A DNA stretch of 64,000 bases from Deinococcus radiotolerans (GTDB taxonomy: Bacteria; Deinococcota; Deinococci; Deinococcales; Deinococcaceae): the NCBI RefSeq assembly GCF_014647435.1, contig NZ_BMPE01000001.1, positions 992,001 through 1,056,000 on the forward strand, given 5' to 3'. A program made the position numbers and the translations under genes. The notes below the pieces were generated by a model. It did no database searches and was not told the origin of the DNA. It worked only from the letters and a program-made list of their open reading frames with translations. Position 1 is the first letter of the stretch, and the number at the start of each line of letters is the position of its first letter. Positions 22,308 through 35,051 of this stretch are shown here, one piece after another.

Positions 22308-22995
22308 ACGCCCACCAGCCGGAGTGCAGGTCGCCGGCGCGGGCCTCGGCGAACGCCTCGTCCGGGCGGCCCAGAGCCAGCAGCGCCAGCACCCGCGCGG
22401 GACTGCGGGGGGCACTGCGCTCCAGGGCCTTTGCGGCCGTCCCCTGACCCTTGCGGACGTTCAAGCGCCCCTGGGTGTGCGCCAGGACTGCCAGCAGGTG
22501 CGGGTCGGCGCTCTGACCGACAATCTCGGCCACCTTCAGGCCCTCCGCCAGGGTGCGCAGGGCCGCGTACGGGTCGGCCTGCTCCCCCTCGGCGAGGAGG
22601 GTCACGGCGGCGATCAGGGCGGCGCTGTCACCCTCCTTTCGGGCCAGGGCACGGGCCTGTGCAGCCAGAATGGGCGCGTCCTGCGCGCCGGTCAGGGCAG
22701 CAGCGCGGGCTCGCAGCAACGCCACCCGGGCGCCTACAGGCTCACCGGCCAACTCTGCCATGGCCGGCCCCGACTCGCCCACACGCAGGTGCGCGGCGGC
22801 GCGGCGCAGCGGGTCATGACTCCAGGCGAGCGCCGCGCGGGGCGCCCCCCAGTGCAGGGCCAGTGCGGCGGCCTCCTCAGACTGCACGGCGGTCAGGCCT
22901 GCCGGGAGGGACAGATCCACCGCGCGGAAAGCGCCGGTGGGCAGGCTCAGGGCGGCGCGCAGGTCATTGAGCAGCGGGTCGGTCACGCCCGCCAT
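22246..22995 (-). CDS. Helical-repeat protein of unknown function
   Basis: The protein has 249 residues, rich in Ala and Leu, nearly all helical, and resembles degenerate TPR units (for example ALRTLAEGLKVAEIVGQSADPHLLAVLAHTQGRLNVRKGQ). No signal peptide, membrane segment or catalytic motif is seen. Its 3' end overlaps the 3' end of the convergent kinase gene by 62 nt. A GTG three codons in (22986) has CACAAT 7 nt upstream and may be the real start. It may be a scaffold or regulator; the function is unknown. Confidence 0.6.
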   Translation of the reverse strand: MAGVTDPLLNDLRAALSLPTGAFRAVDLSLPAGLTAVQSEEAAALALHWGAPRAALAWSHDPLRRAAAHLRVGESGPAMAELAGEPVGARVALLRARAAALTGAQDAPILAAQARALARKEGDSAALIAAVTLLAEGEQADPYAALRTLAEGLKVAEIVGQSADPHLLAVLAHTQGRLNVRKGQGTAAKALERSAPRSPARVLALLALGRPDEAFAEARAGDLHSGWWAFTAAPTPSTPAGTARTAADG

Positions 22996-23014
22996 TGTGC
23001 CAGCCGCTGCCGAA

Positions 23015-23218
23015 TTACGCGCTCAGGGCGAGGTCCAGCCCCAGGAAGCGCCACAGGGAGCGTCTGGGCACGCGCAGCCCGCTGGGGTGCTCAACGGCGC
23101 TCAGGCGGCCGTCGCGGATCCAGCGGCGGACGGTGCGTTCGTGCGTGCCGGTGAAGTCGGCCACCTCACTGACCTTCAGGAGTTTGGGCATGTTCTGGTA
23201 CTGGTTGCTCAGGGTCAC
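23015..23218 (-). CDS. Small MerR/Xis-type helix-turn-helix DNA-binding protein
   Basis: The protein has 67 residues from the GTG at 23218, chosen because aaggagg lies 4 nt upstream; the frame is open for 36 more codons that do not look like protein. The core LLKVSEVADFTGTHERTVRRWIRDGRLSAV is a winged helix-turn-helix of the excisionase/MerR N-terminal class, followed by the wing EHPSGLRVPRRSL. It contains nothing beyond the DNA-binding domain. No integrase or phage gene is nearby, so it more likely acts as a small regulator. Confidence 0.75.
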   Translation of the reverse strand: MTLSNQYQNMPKLLKVSEVADFTGTHERTVRRWIRDGRLSAVEHPSGLRVPRRSLWRFLGLDLALSA

Positions 23219-23512
23219 GGTCCCTCCTTCAACGCAGCGGGGCCGCCCGCAGGCAGCCCCGTTCAGATTCGATGTCGATGCCAGAAAGCGCGCGGCACGC
23301 CAGCAGGAGTCGGACGGGCGCGCCACCTGGCCCGCCGCTCAGACGCGGTTGGGGCAGGAGGATGTGATGCGGCCGTTTCAACTTGCGAGGAAGGTACCAC
23401 ACCACTTATCAGCTCAGCGTCAAAAATGGCGCACCGCCCTTCAGGGGCCCTGAAGGGTGCGTTCAGACTCCGCTGATGCAGTGTGACCCTGCGGGCGCAC
23501 CAAGGGATGCAC
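23219..23512. other. Divergent intergenic region with a strong palindrome
   Basis: Between the HTH gene (minus) and the DUF554 gene (plus). Besides the palindrome at 23437-23457, it holds a short A tract (caaaaa, near 23421) and an AT-richer patch near 23400. I see no gene in it. Confidence 0.45.
23437..23457. promoter_or_regulatory. 21-bp palindrome, candidate operator
   Basis: Half-site cccttcaggg (23437-23446), one central g, and its exact complement (23448-23457). It lies 56 nt upstream of the DUF554 -10 box and upstream of the divergent HTH gene, where a regulator could bind both units. Confidence 0.45.
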
Positions 23513-23518
23513 TACAGT
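23513..23518 (+). promoter_or_regulatory. -10 box of the DUF554 gene
   Basis: TACAGT, 8 nt before the ATG at 23527. Confidence 0.5.
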
Positions 23519-23526
23519 CAGCCGCG

Positions 23527-24300
23527 ATGAGCGTTCTCTCTCAGCTGTCGGGCACCCTGGTCAACGTCGTGACGGTCCTGCTGGGCACGGCCGTCGGGCT
23601 CGCCGTGGGTGGGCGCCTGCCCGAACGGACACAGCGCACCCTGCTGCAGACCCTGAGTCTGATCACGCTGTTCATCGGGCTGGACATGGCCGGCAGCCTC
23701 AACCGCGTGCAGGGGGGCGCCGTGCCGGGCGTGATCCTGGCCCTCGTGAGCCTCGCGGCGGGCGCCGTGATCGGTGAGGCGCTGGGCATCGAGGAGAGCC
23801 TGGCCCGTCTGGGTGAGACGCTGAAGCGCCGCTTCCGGGGGGGCGGGCGCTTCACGGAGGGGTTCGTGGCGGCCAGTCTGCTGTTCTGCATTGGCCCGAT
23901 GACCGTGATCGGTGGGCTCCAGAACGGCCTGACCGGCGACAGCGCCACGTACATCCTGAAGGCCACCCTGGACGGCATTGCCGCGCTGGCCCTGGCCGGA
24001 GCGTACGGCATCGGGGTGGGCTTCAGTGCCGTGACCGTCCTGATCGTGCAGGGCGGCATCAGCCTGCTGGCGGGCACCTTCGCCGCCGGGCTGCTGGGCG
24101 GCGCCGACCCGCAGATCCTCAAGACGAACCCGTACGTGCTGCTGATCACCGGGGCAGGGGGCCTGACGATCATCGGCATCAGCTGGAACCTCATGCTGGC
24201 TGGCCTGGGGTTCGAGGATCGCCGCGTGCGGGTCGGCAGTCTCCTTCCCGCGCTGGCGCTGGCCCCGCTGGCCCTGTGGCTGGCGAGGCACCTGAGCTGA
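23527..24300 (+). CDS. DUF554 family membrane protein (YqgA/YdfK type)
   Basis: The protein has 257 residues and about seven membrane segments. GTAVGLAVGGRLPERTQRTLLQTLSLITLFIGLDMA and CIGPMTVIGGLQNGLTGDSATYILKATLDGIAA are the conserved blocks of DUF554, a family of putative transporters with a repeated fold. Function is unknown in the family. The ATG is fixed by the -10 box upstream. It stands alone and converges on the next gene with a 76-nt gap. Confidence 0.85.
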   Translation: MSVLSQLSGTLVNVVTVLLGTAVGLAVGGRLPERTQRTLLQTLSLITLFIGLDMAGSLNRVQGGAVPGVILALVSLAAGAVIGEALGIEESLARLGETLKRRFRGGGRFTEGFVAASLLFCIGPMTVIGGLQNGLTGDSATYILKATLDGIAALALAGAYGIGVGFSAVTVLIVQGGISLLAGTFAAGLLGGADPQILKTNPYVLLITGAGGLTIIGISWNLMLAGLGFEDRRVRVGSLLPALALAPLALWLARHLS

Positions 24301-24376
24301 AGCGCCCCTCCCCTGCGCCTGATCGCCCGCTGGTGTCACGGACCCAGGCAGAGCAGCCCGGCTCGGCTCTTGCCGT

Positions 24377-24781
24377 TCAGCGGTTCTGGGCGCGGTTAAC
24401 CTGCGCCTGCCACCACGCGCGCACCCAGGCGCGAAACGCTGCGTAGTCACCACCCAGCAGGCGGCGGACCTTGCGGTCCTTCTCGGCGTTCATGGCCGCC
24501 AGTTTCACGTTGAGGGCGCGGTCCCCGGCGGTATTCAGTGTCCGGGCCGCCTGGGCGTACGCGCTCTCGCTGCCCGCCAGACGCTGAAATTCACGCACCT
24601 GCGCGACCGTCAGGTTCAGGGTGCGGATCAGCTGATCCCGGTCCGGGCGTCCGGCGGGTGCCGTGAATACGCGAGTCAGGACCGGAACGCTGGGCCACGG
24701 GTCGCCCGCCGCGGTCCGGGCCTCGCCCCCGCCCAGGGTGCTGAGCTGGGCGGTGATCAGCAGGGCAGGCACCGGACGCAT
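24377..24781 (-). CDS. Small secreted protein of unknown function
   Basis: The protein has 134 residues from the ATG at 24781. It begins MRPVPALLITAQLSTLGGGEA, a plausible signal peptide. The mature part is helical and charged (LTVAQVREFQRLAGSESAYAQAARTLN), ending QAQVNRAQNR. A TACTCT box 6 nt before the ATG supports this start over in-frame ATGs up to 24877. No family recognised. It reads divergently from the DUF4384 gene. Confidence 0.6.
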   Translation of the reverse strand: MRPVPALLITAQLSTLGGGEARTAAGDPWPSVPVLTRVFTAPAGRPDRDQLIRTLNLTVAQVREFQRLAGSESAYAQAARTLNTAGDRALNVKLAAMNAEKDRKVRRLLGGDYAAFRAWVRAWWQAQVNRAQNR

Positions 24782-24787
24782 GCCCTC

Positions 24788-24793
24788 AGAGTA
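24788..24793 (-). promoter_or_regulatory. -10 box of the small secreted protein gene
   Basis: TACTCT on the minus strand, 6 nt before the ATG at 24781. Confidence 0.5.
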
Positions 24794-24891
24794 GAGGGAC
24801 CGGGCCAGCTCACGGTGAAACGCGTCCTGATCCGGGCGGCGTCCTGTTCTCATGAACTGCTGAACCGGGCAGGTCAAAGCTTCAGTGTCCT

Positions 24892-24921
24892 TTGAGAATC
24901 CCTTTGGGGACGGTCTTTTAT
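24892..24921 (+). promoter_or_regulatory. Candidate promoter of the DUF4384 gene
   Basis: ttgaga (24892-24897), 18-nt spacer, ttttat (24916-24921), 53 nt before the ATG. Unlike most genes here this one has a leader with gaggagg before the start. Confidence 0.4.
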
Positions 24922-24974
24922 CAGCAACCGGTCAGAACGGCGGGGTACGGTGCGCGTCAACACGAGGAGGCAAC

Positions 24975-26261
<1,287 letters not shown>

Positions 26262-26273
26262 GCAGCTGTGCTC

Positions 26274-26310
26274 AACAGCAGGCCTTCCATGCGCTGGGAG
26301 GCCTGCTGTT
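26274..26310 (+). terminator. Terminator of the DUF4384 gene
   Basis: Hairpin with 12-nt arms aacagcaggcct (26274-26285) and its complement (26299-26310); no T tract. Confidence 0.6.
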
Positions 26311-26670
26311 CATGTCCAAGCGCTTCAGAGCTACGTAGCTCGTCGGCTTCGGGTCAGGCTGACAGCTGACGAGCCTCTCCCGCCTGACCGCACCTGGACT
26401 GACGGTGAAGGCCGATGAGGGGGAAAGCGCCTCCATGAGGGCGCCGTTCAGTGGCGGGTCAGCCAGCGCAGGTACCCTGGAAGCACCTCGGAAGAGGTTA
26501 ATACCACTCACCCCATCAGTGCTGCCGGAGGGACACCCACCACGCCCCCGGCCCACCCCCCTCCCCCGTCCCCGCGGCGCACTGTGCGCGCCGCACCCAC
26601 GGGGTCCGAATCGGCACCGCCGACCCGAAACAGTCTGCGGAACACCCTCCACTCCAGTTTTCCAGCACCC
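26311..26670. other. Noncoding intergenic stretch
   Basis: Convergent gap before nspC. It holds the 12-nt palindrome agctacgtagct (26329-26340) and a C-rich run (about 26530-26580). No convincing gene, promoter or RNA is seen. Confidence 0.4.
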
Positions 26671-26701
26671 GGGCCGCCCCTCCACCCAGAGGACGCGGCC
26701 C
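26671..26701 (-). terminator. Possible terminator of nspC
   Basis: Arms gggccgc and gcggccc separated by a 17-nt loop, 25 nt downstream of the nspC stop on the minus strand. Confidence 0.4.
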
Positions 26702-26725
26702 ATTCCCATGCCCCAGAAAGAGCGA

Positions 26726-27952
26726 TCAGCTCAGTTTCGCCTTAAACGCCTCGTACCCGAAGGTCTTCACCCGCTCGTACGAGCCGTCCAGACGCAGAAT
26801 GCCGATGTCCGGGTGCTTCACGCCGTTGAAGAACGTCGTCTTAACCATCGTGTAGTGAATCATGTCATCGAACACCACGCGGTCCCCGATGTTCAGCGGC
26901 CGGTCGAACACGTACTCGCCCACCACGTCCCCCGCCAGGCACGTCGTCCCCCCAATCAGGAACGCGTGCCCCGCCGGGGCGTCCACCGCCTCACGGTGAT
27001 CCTGCTCAGGCGGATCACCCGCACCCAGAATCCTCGGCCGGTACGGCATCTCCAGCACATCCGGCATGTGCGCCGACACGCTGATATCCAGCAGCACGGC
27101 ATTCTTGACGTTATGAACCACGTCCAGCACGCTGCTGACCAGCCACCCCGTCTGCCAGCCGAAGGCGCTGCCGGGCTCCAGGATCACGTGCACGCCCCAC
27201 CGCTCACGGAACGCCCGAACCACACGGATCAGACGCGGAATGTCATACCCTTCGCGGGTCATCAGGTGCCCCCCGCCGAAGTTCACCCACTTCACCCTCT
27301 CCAGCACGTCCCCGAAGTTGCGTTCCAGCACCTCCAGCGTCCGCTCCAGCGTGTCACTGTCCTTCTCGCACAGCGTATGGAAGTGCAGACCATCCACGCC
27401 GTCCATCAGGTCCATCCGGAACTCACGCCGCGTCACGCCCAGCCGCGAGAACGGCCCCGCAGGGTTGTACAGGTCCGTTTCCACCTCGGCGTACTCGGGG
27501 TTCACGCGGATGCCCACGTGCAGCGTCCGGCCCGAGGCGCGCGCCGCCTCCACCTGCGGCCTGAACCGCGCCCACTGCGAGAACGAGTTGAACACCAGAT
27601 GATCCACCAGTTCCAGAATGCGGGGAAAATCCTCATCGCTGTACGCGGGCGCGTACACATGCACCTCGCCCTGCATCTCCTCCTTCGCCAGGATCGTCTC
27701 ATTCAGGCTGCTCGCAGTGGCGCCCGTGATCCCGTACTCACGCAGCAGCGGGAACGCCGACCACATCGAGAAACCCTTGAACGCCACGATGATCTGCGCG
27801 CCACTCTCCCGCTGCACGTACGAGATCAGTTCCAGGTTCCGGCGCAGCCGCGACTCGTCCAGCACGAACGCCGGACTGGGAATCGCCGCCCAGTCCACCG
27901 ACTCGACCGGCGTCATGGGGCTCAGTTGAAGGTCCTCGGGTAAAGCAGTCAC
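26726..27952 (-). CDS. nspC: Carboxynorspermidine/carboxyspermidine decarboxylase NspC
   Basis: The protein has 408 residues, a fold III PLP decarboxylase. The PLP lysine is K59 in VAFKGFSMWSAF, HFHTLCEKDSDTLERTLE gives the histidine stacking on PLP, and C338 in GGTTCLAGD is the C-terminal catalytic cysteine from the partner subunit. These features and length match NspC, which makes norspermidine or spermidine from the carboxy form. The dehydrogenase that makes the substrate is not in the window. GTG start with TACGCT 7 nt upstream; the gene is alone. Confidence 0.9.
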   Translation of the reverse strand: MTALPEDLQLSPMTPVESVDWAAIPSPAFVLDESRLRRNLELISYVQRESGAQIIVAFKGFSMWSAFPLLREYGITGATASSLNETILAKEEMQGEVHVYAPAYSDEDFPRILELVDHLVFNSFSQWARFRPQVEAARASGRTLHVGIRVNPEYAEVETDLYNPAGPFSRLGVTRREFRMDLMDGVDGLHFHTLCEKDSDTLERTLEVLERNFGDVLERVKWVNFGGGHLMTREGYDIPRLIRVVRAFRERWGVHVILEPGSAFGWQTGWLVSSVLDVVHNVKNAVLLDISVSAHMPDVLEMPYRPRILGAGDPPEQDHREAVDAPAGHAFLIGGTTCLAGDVVGEYVFDRPLNIGDRVVFDDMIHYTMVKTTFFNGVKHPDIGILRLDGSYERVKTFGYEAFKAKLS

Positions 27953-27959
27953 GCCCCAC

Positions 27960-27965
27960 AGCGTA
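27960..27965 (-). promoter_or_regulatory. -10 box of nspC
   Basis: TACGCT on the minus strand, 7 nt before the GTG at 27952. Confidence 0.55.
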
Positions 27966-27999
27966 ACGGCTCAGGCACAACTCGAAGGTCAGCGGGCGT

Positions 28000-29592
28000 T
28001 CAGTGATGGCCGAACAGGGCGGCGACCAGTCGCAACCCCGCCAGGACCAGCGTGACCTTCCACCACCAAGCCCAACGGTTCCGCCTGACAGGCTCTGACG
28101 TGTCCATGGTGGGGGCCAGTCGGGTCGCCCGGTCCGCATTCCACTCCTGCGCTGCCGTCTCGTGCAGGAGACGCCGGGCAGGTTCGTGATCGGCGGCAGC
28201 GGCGCGTTCCAGCAGGTACCGGGCATAATTCAGGCTTGACTGGAGCGGCGCCGTATTCACCGGGCGCAGGACACCGTCACCGCCCAGTTCAACCGCCCCG
28301 GCGCGCAACTGCTGGGCAAGCTCGACCCGCGCTTCGTTGTTGCCTCCGTCGGCGGCGCGGTGCAGGTACTTGAACCGCTGCCGCTCGGCCAGACCGAACT
28401 GCTGCTGATACGCCGTGAAGTCCTGATAGACGTACCAGCTCATATCGCCGCTGAACAGGTCAGCTGCTTTCAGAATGTCCCCGCGCGGCTCAATGTCCGG
28501 CGTCAGGGCGCCTGTGGCGTAGACGATCTCCTCAGCCGCCTCCGTGTGTCCCTGATCACGCGCAACGCGGAGGGCAGGCAGCGGGTCCGGCAGGTTCCAG
28601 GTCGGGTGCTTGCGCCGCAGACGAGCGATCCACATGGCGCTGTCCGTGTCTCCCCGGTTGAGTTCACGCACCATGAGGGCGCGCAGTAACGGAAGTTCCG
28701 GTTGAATCCATGAACCGGCTTTGGCCAGTGACCAGAAGAAGTTCCCGCTGAAAGTGACCGTCCGGTTCTGCTCGGCCGCCAGGAGAAAGCGGCGCAGTGC
28801 TGCGAGACGCGCCGGTCCCGGCGACGCCGCATTGGTCAGGGCAATAAACAGCTGCTCCGCTTTTGGCGGGTGCAGGTCAGCAGCCAGACTGGCCCGCTCG
28901 ATTGCCCGGTCGGGATCACGGGCGAAGGACATGGCGTGGTGTGACACGTGCCCATGAAATTCAGCCCAGAGGCGCTGCATGTCAGTCTGGCCGAGCAGTC
29001 CGGCGTCCTGCTGCTGGCGGACGAAAGTCAGCATGTGCTCCTCGCTGCCGCCCCATTCAGTCCGCAGGTTCAAGAGCATGACGCGGCGCAGATGCAGACT
29101 GCCCGGGTTGTCCGTGAGCGCGTGCGTAAACCAGTCCGGGTACTGCTGGGCCTGCACGCCGGTCAGCTCGAGCTGGCAGCCGCGCGTATTGGCGACGCCT
29201 GCCACGACGTTCCAGGCGGCCAGGGGGTTGGCCGTCAGGGTCGCGGCGTGCCGGGCACAGCCGTCGGCCTGTTCCAAAAAGTGATCCATCGCGCGGCGTC
29301 CCTGGTCGCTGACATGGACGGACGTGTGCTGCCCGCGCGCTTCCCAGGCGCGGCCCAGAAACCAGCCCGCAAGTGCAGCCTGGGGGGCGTATGCGCCGGG
29401 ATGAGCCTCGGTCCACTGCTGGAAGCCCTCCCCGAGTGTCAGGTCGGAGGTCTGGAAGGCCCTGAAGGCCTGCAACAGGTCGCTTTCATTGATTTGGGCG
29501 GCCTCGAACTGGGTCTGCAGGTCGGTGAGGTGGGCGTGCAGGGGTTCGATGTCGCGCTCGCGCAGCAGCTTCAGGAGGTCCGGGGCGTTCAT
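28000..29592 (-). CDS. DUF4034-like protein with a C-terminal membrane anchor
   Basis: The protein has 530 residues and no signal peptide. The N-terminal half (LTLGEGFQQWTEAHPGAYAPQAALAGWFLGRAWEARG) resembles the DUF4034 family. Helical repeats of Sel1/TPR character follow (RFKYLHRAADGGNNEARVELAQQLRAG; YARYLLERAAAADHEPARRLL). The C-terminus RNRWAWWWKVTLVLAGLRLVAALFGHH is one membrane segment, so it is probably a tail-anchored cytoplasmic scaffold. Codon use is less strictly GC-rich than neighbours. Function unknown. Confidence 0.65.
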   Translation of the reverse strand: MNAPDLLKLLRERDIEPLHAHLTDLQTQFEAAQINESDLLQAFRAFQTSDLTLGEGFQQWTEAHPGAYAPQAALAGWFLGRAWEARGQHTSVHVSDQGRRAMDHFLEQADGCARHAATLTANPLAAWNVVAGVANTRGCQLELTGVQAQQYPDWFTHALTDNPGSLHLRRVMLLNLRTEWGGSEEHMLTFVRQQQDAGLLGQTDMQRLWAEFHGHVSHHAMSFARDPDRAIERASLAADLHPPKAEQLFIALTNAASPGPARLAALRRFLLAAEQNRTVTFSGNFFWSLAKAGSWIQPELPLLRALMVRELNRGDTDSAMWIARLRRKHPTWNLPDPLPALRVARDQGHTEAAEEIVYATGALTPDIEPRGDILKAADLFSGDMSWYVYQDFTAYQQQFGLAERQRFKYLHRAADGGNNEARVELAQQLRAGAVELGGDGVLRPVNTAPLQSSLNYARYLLERAAAADHEPARRLLHETAAQEWNADRATRLAPTMDTSEPVRRNRWAWWWKVTLVLAGLRLVAALFGHH

Positions 29593-29601
29593 GCAACCTT
29601 C

Positions 29602-29607
29602 ATGCTA
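29602..29607 (-). promoter_or_regulatory. -10 box of the DUF4034-like gene
   Basis: TAGCAT on the minus strand, 9 nt before the ATG at 29592. Confidence 0.45.
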
Positions 29608-29678
29608 GGGCAGATGCGGCCACAGCCCGCATGCAACTGCCCATCACACCGCTGGGGGTGAGGGCCAGCCGGGGCTCC

Positions 29679-30398
<720 letters not shown>

Positions 30399-30399
30399 G

Positions 30400-31074
30400 T
30401 TATTTCAGGGCCTCGCGGAGGCGTTCCAGTCCGGCCTGCGCGCCGTCCCTACCGAACACGGCGCTGCCCGCCACGAGGTTACTGGCTCCGGCGGCGACCA
30501 CGGCGCGGGCGTTCGTGGCGCTGACGCCCCCGTCGACCTGAAGTTCGGCGGCGCTGCCGATCTCGTCCAGCCAGCGGCGGACCGTGCGGATGCGCTCCAG
30601 GCTGTGCGGGATGAACTTCTGCCCGCCGAAGCCCGGGTTGACGCTCATGATCAGGACGAGGTCCACGTCGGCCAGGACAGGCCGCAGGGTTTCCAGGGGC
30701 GTCCCGGGATTGAGGGTGACACCTGCCTGCTTGCCCAGTTCCTTGATCTGCTGCACCGCGCGGTGAATGTGCGGGGTGCTCTCCACGTGGACGGTCATGC
30801 CGTCCGCGCCAGCGTCCGCGAAGTCACGCAGGTACCGTTCGGGCCGGTCGATCATGAGGTGCACGTCCATGAACAGGGGGCTGGCGGCGCTGGCGGCGGC
30901 CAGGATGGGCAGCCCGAAGCTGATGTTCGGAACGAACTGCCCGTCCATGACGTCCACGTGAGCCCAGTCGGCACTCTCGATGGCGCGGAGCTCGTCGCCC
31001 AAGTGGGCGAAATCACTGGCGAGGATGCTCGGCGCGAGCTTCACGCGCCTCGCTTCGGGTGTGTCGGCGGTCAC
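30400..31074 (-). CDS. rpe: Ribulose-phosphate 3-epimerase
   Basis: The protein has 224 residues from the GTG at 31074. A TIM-barrel with all RPE landmarks: [66 protein letters not shown], and GSAVFG. It interconverts ribulose-5-phosphate and xylulose-5-phosphate in the pentose phosphate pathway. A start at 31098 is possible, but TAAGCT lies 7 nt before the GTG at 31074 and the extra eight residues are not conserved in character. comB follows directly. Confidence 0.95.
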   Translation of the reverse strand: MTADTPEARRVKLAPSILASDFAHLGDELRAIESADWAHVDVMDGQFVPNISFGLPILAAASAASPLFMDVHLMIDRPERYLRDFADAGADGMTVHVESTPHIHRAVQQIKELGKQAGVTLNPGTPLETLRPVLADVDLVLIMSVNPGFGGQKFIPHSLERIRTVRRWLDEIGSAAELQVDGGVSATNARAVVAAGASNLVAGSAVFGRDGAQAGLERLREALK

Positions 31075-31081
31075 GGGCAGA

Positions 31082-31087
31082 AGCTTA
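31082..31087 (-). promoter_or_regulatory. -10 box of rpe-comB
   Basis: TAAGCT on the minus strand, 7 nt before the GTG at 31074. Confidence 0.5.
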
Positions 31088-31261
31088 GCATTCCTCACAG
31101 TTCAGTTTCACGCGGGCCGAATCATCAGGGTGCGGTTCGCACCAGGGCAGAACGGCGACCGCGTGGTCACGGGTGTGGGCCGGGCACCCCACAGTGCCCA
31201 GGGCGCGTGCGGACCGGTCACGCGAGACCAGTGCCTGCGCGCGCCCCTCTGTGGGTTCGGT

Positions 31262-31900
31262 TCAGCGGCTGTAGTACGCCGTGAGGCTGGTCTTGGCGAG
31301 GACCTTGCCGTTCAGCATGAAGCCCAGCACCGCCGGGCGGGTCTCAGCGGGCAGGTCCAGGGTGGTGTTCAGCGCGTACAGGGTGATCACGTAGCGGTGC
31401 GCCTGATCGCCGGGGGGTGGGCACGCGCCCGTGTAGCCGGGGGTGCCGCCGTCGTTGTTCAGCTGCGTGGTGCCGGCGGGAAGGCCGCCGGCGCTGCTGG
31501 CTCCTTCCGGGAGGCTGGTCGTACTAGCGGGCAGGTTGAAGGCCGCCCAGTGCCAGAAGCCGCTGCCGGTGGGGGCGTCCGGGTCATACATGGTCAGGGC
31601 GAAGCTGAAGGTGCCGGCGGGCGCGCCGCTCCAGCTCAGGGCGGGGCTGAGGTTCCCGCCGGTGCAGCCGTTGCCGCTGCCCACCTGCGCGGCGGGGAGG
31701 ACGGTGCCGTTCGCGACGCTGGGGCTGGTGAGGGTCAGGCCCAGGCTGGCAGCAGCAGGGGCGGGCTGCGCGACCGTGAGCCGCTGGGCGGGGTTCAGGC
31801 CCGCGTTGTAGGGATTCGCGCCGCCGATCATCTGGGTGGGGGCGCAGGCGGCGAGCAGCAGGGCGCCGCCGAGGAGGACGGCCAGGTTCCGGTGGGTCAT
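31262..31900 (-). CDS. PEBP/YbhB-like lipoprotein
   Basis: The protein has 212 residues. MTHRNLAVLLGGALLLAAC is a lipoprotein signal peptide with C19. The rest is a phosphatidylethanolamine-binding-like fold of the YbhB/YbcL group: LSPALSWSGAPAGTFSFALTMYDPDAP, FWHWAAFNLP, and HRYVITLYALNTTLDLP. The bacterial family has no agreed function; ligand binding in the envelope is the best guess. aaggag 4 nt before the ATG fixes the start. Confidence 0.85.
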   Translation of the reverse strand: MTHRNLAVLLGGALLLAACAPTQMIGGANPYNAGLNPAQRLTVAQPAPAAASLGLTLTSPSVANGTVLPAAQVGSGNGCTGGNLSPALSWSGAPAGTFSFALTMYDPDAPTGSGFWHWAAFNLPASTTSLPEGASSAGGLPAGTTQLNNDGGTPGYTGACPPPGDQAHRYVITLYALNTTLDLPAETRPAVLGFMLNGKVLAKTSLTAYYSR

Positions 31901-32134
31901 GGGGCTCCTTTCACTGCGCGGGCCGGGCAGAGAACAGCGGGGACCGGTGCGCGAGTCCTTCAACGCTAAACGGGTGCCGCCGGGCCGGGGCGTTGCGCAG
32001 CACACAGTGTGAAGGGACCCTTCAGCGAGTCTGTTCCACACGCGGGGACAGAAAGGGCCAGCGCGAACCGAACGGGCGTTTGGTTGCCGGGCGGAGCGGG
32101 TGGCATGATGGCGGCAGCACACGGAGGAACACAC

Positions 32135-34260
<2,126 letters not shown>

Positions 34261-34264
<4 letters not shown>

Positions 34265-34560
34265 GCACACCCCAGCCCAGCTCGCAGATCCCAGCGCCCG
34301 CCGATCCCATCCGGGTCTGGCGGCATCTGGGCTGCTGGGGCATGACGGTCGGCCTCCTGGGCGTGGTGACGGGCGCACTGCTGCTCCTTGAACCGCTGGG
34401 GCTGGGCTTCTTGCTTTTGCTTGCGGGGGGCGGACCAGAAGCCTGGGACACCCTGCCCGATGTCCGCGCTCCGCTCCTGCTGGCCCTCGTGACGGGCGTC
34501 CTCTTCATCGTGAGTCTGTGCGTCTGGCTGATCTCCCTGATCTTTCGCCGGAGAGCCTGA
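34261..34560 (+). CDS. Small membrane protein
   Basis: The protein has 99 residues with two membrane helices (about 24-56 and 68-94) and a basic end FRRRA. The GTG start overlaps the mutA stop by 4 nt, so it is translated with mutA. No family recognised; the coding composition matches neighbours. Confidence 0.65.
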
Positions 34561-34607
34561 CGCGCGTGTCTCGCAACCTCTGCCCACCTCGCCGCGTACC
34601 TGCGCGC

Positions 34608-35051
34608 ATGCTGAACCGACTGAGGGCTGTGGTGGCGTGTGCCGTGCTGGGCACCGCTGGATTGACTGGGGCTGGACTGGGTGGAGCGGGTGCGGCCGGG
34701 ATGACGTTGCCCGCGCCGCCTGCGGGGCCGCCCGCGCAGGTGGGCGGCCTGCGGGTGTGCGAGCGGGAGGACACGACGTACCTGCTGGACCGCTCGGGCC
34801 GCGTGCGGAGCCTGACGTACGCGCGACTGGTGCCGGACAACACGCTGCGGGTGCGGCAGAGTTACGACCGGGCGGGGCGACTGACGGGCCTGAGCGTGAG
34901 CTGGAGTGGCTTCGCGGGTCGCCTGCTGGACGTGCGTGGGGCGTTCGACGCGCGCGGGCGACTGGTGAAGGAGACGGGGTTCCGCGCGCGGGGCGTGACG
35001 ACACCGCTGAGGTCGTACCTGAGGGCGGTACCGAGGGGGCTGACATGCTGA
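34608..35051 (+). CDS. Secreted YD-repeat-like protein, first of three tandem paralogues
   Basis: The protein has 147 residues. MLNRLRAVVACAVLGTAGLTGAG is a signal peptide. The mature chain has three short YD/RHS-like units (DRSGRVRSLTYA, DRAGRLTGLSVSW, DARGRLVKETGF), each D-x-x-G-R-[VL]. Two cysteines frame the domain, C51 (RVCERE) and the very last residue C147. The next two genes share the plan. The ATG at 34608 begins the signal peptide; the open frame upstream is not protein-like. The end overlaps the next gene by 7 nt. Confidence 0.7.
   Translation: MLNRLRAVVACAVLGTAGLTGAGLGGAGAAGMTLPAPPAGPPAQVGGLRVCEREDTTYLLDRSGRVRSLTYARLVPDNTLRVRQSYDRAGRLTGLSVSWSGFAGRLLDVRGAFDARGRLVKETGFRARGVTTPLRSYLRAVPRGLTC

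Noticed and set aside
23015..23218. Small HTH gene as an excisionase marking a prophage or integrated element
   Set aside because: No integrase, attachment repeats, phage genes or tRNA target lie nearby; composition is the same as the surroundings.
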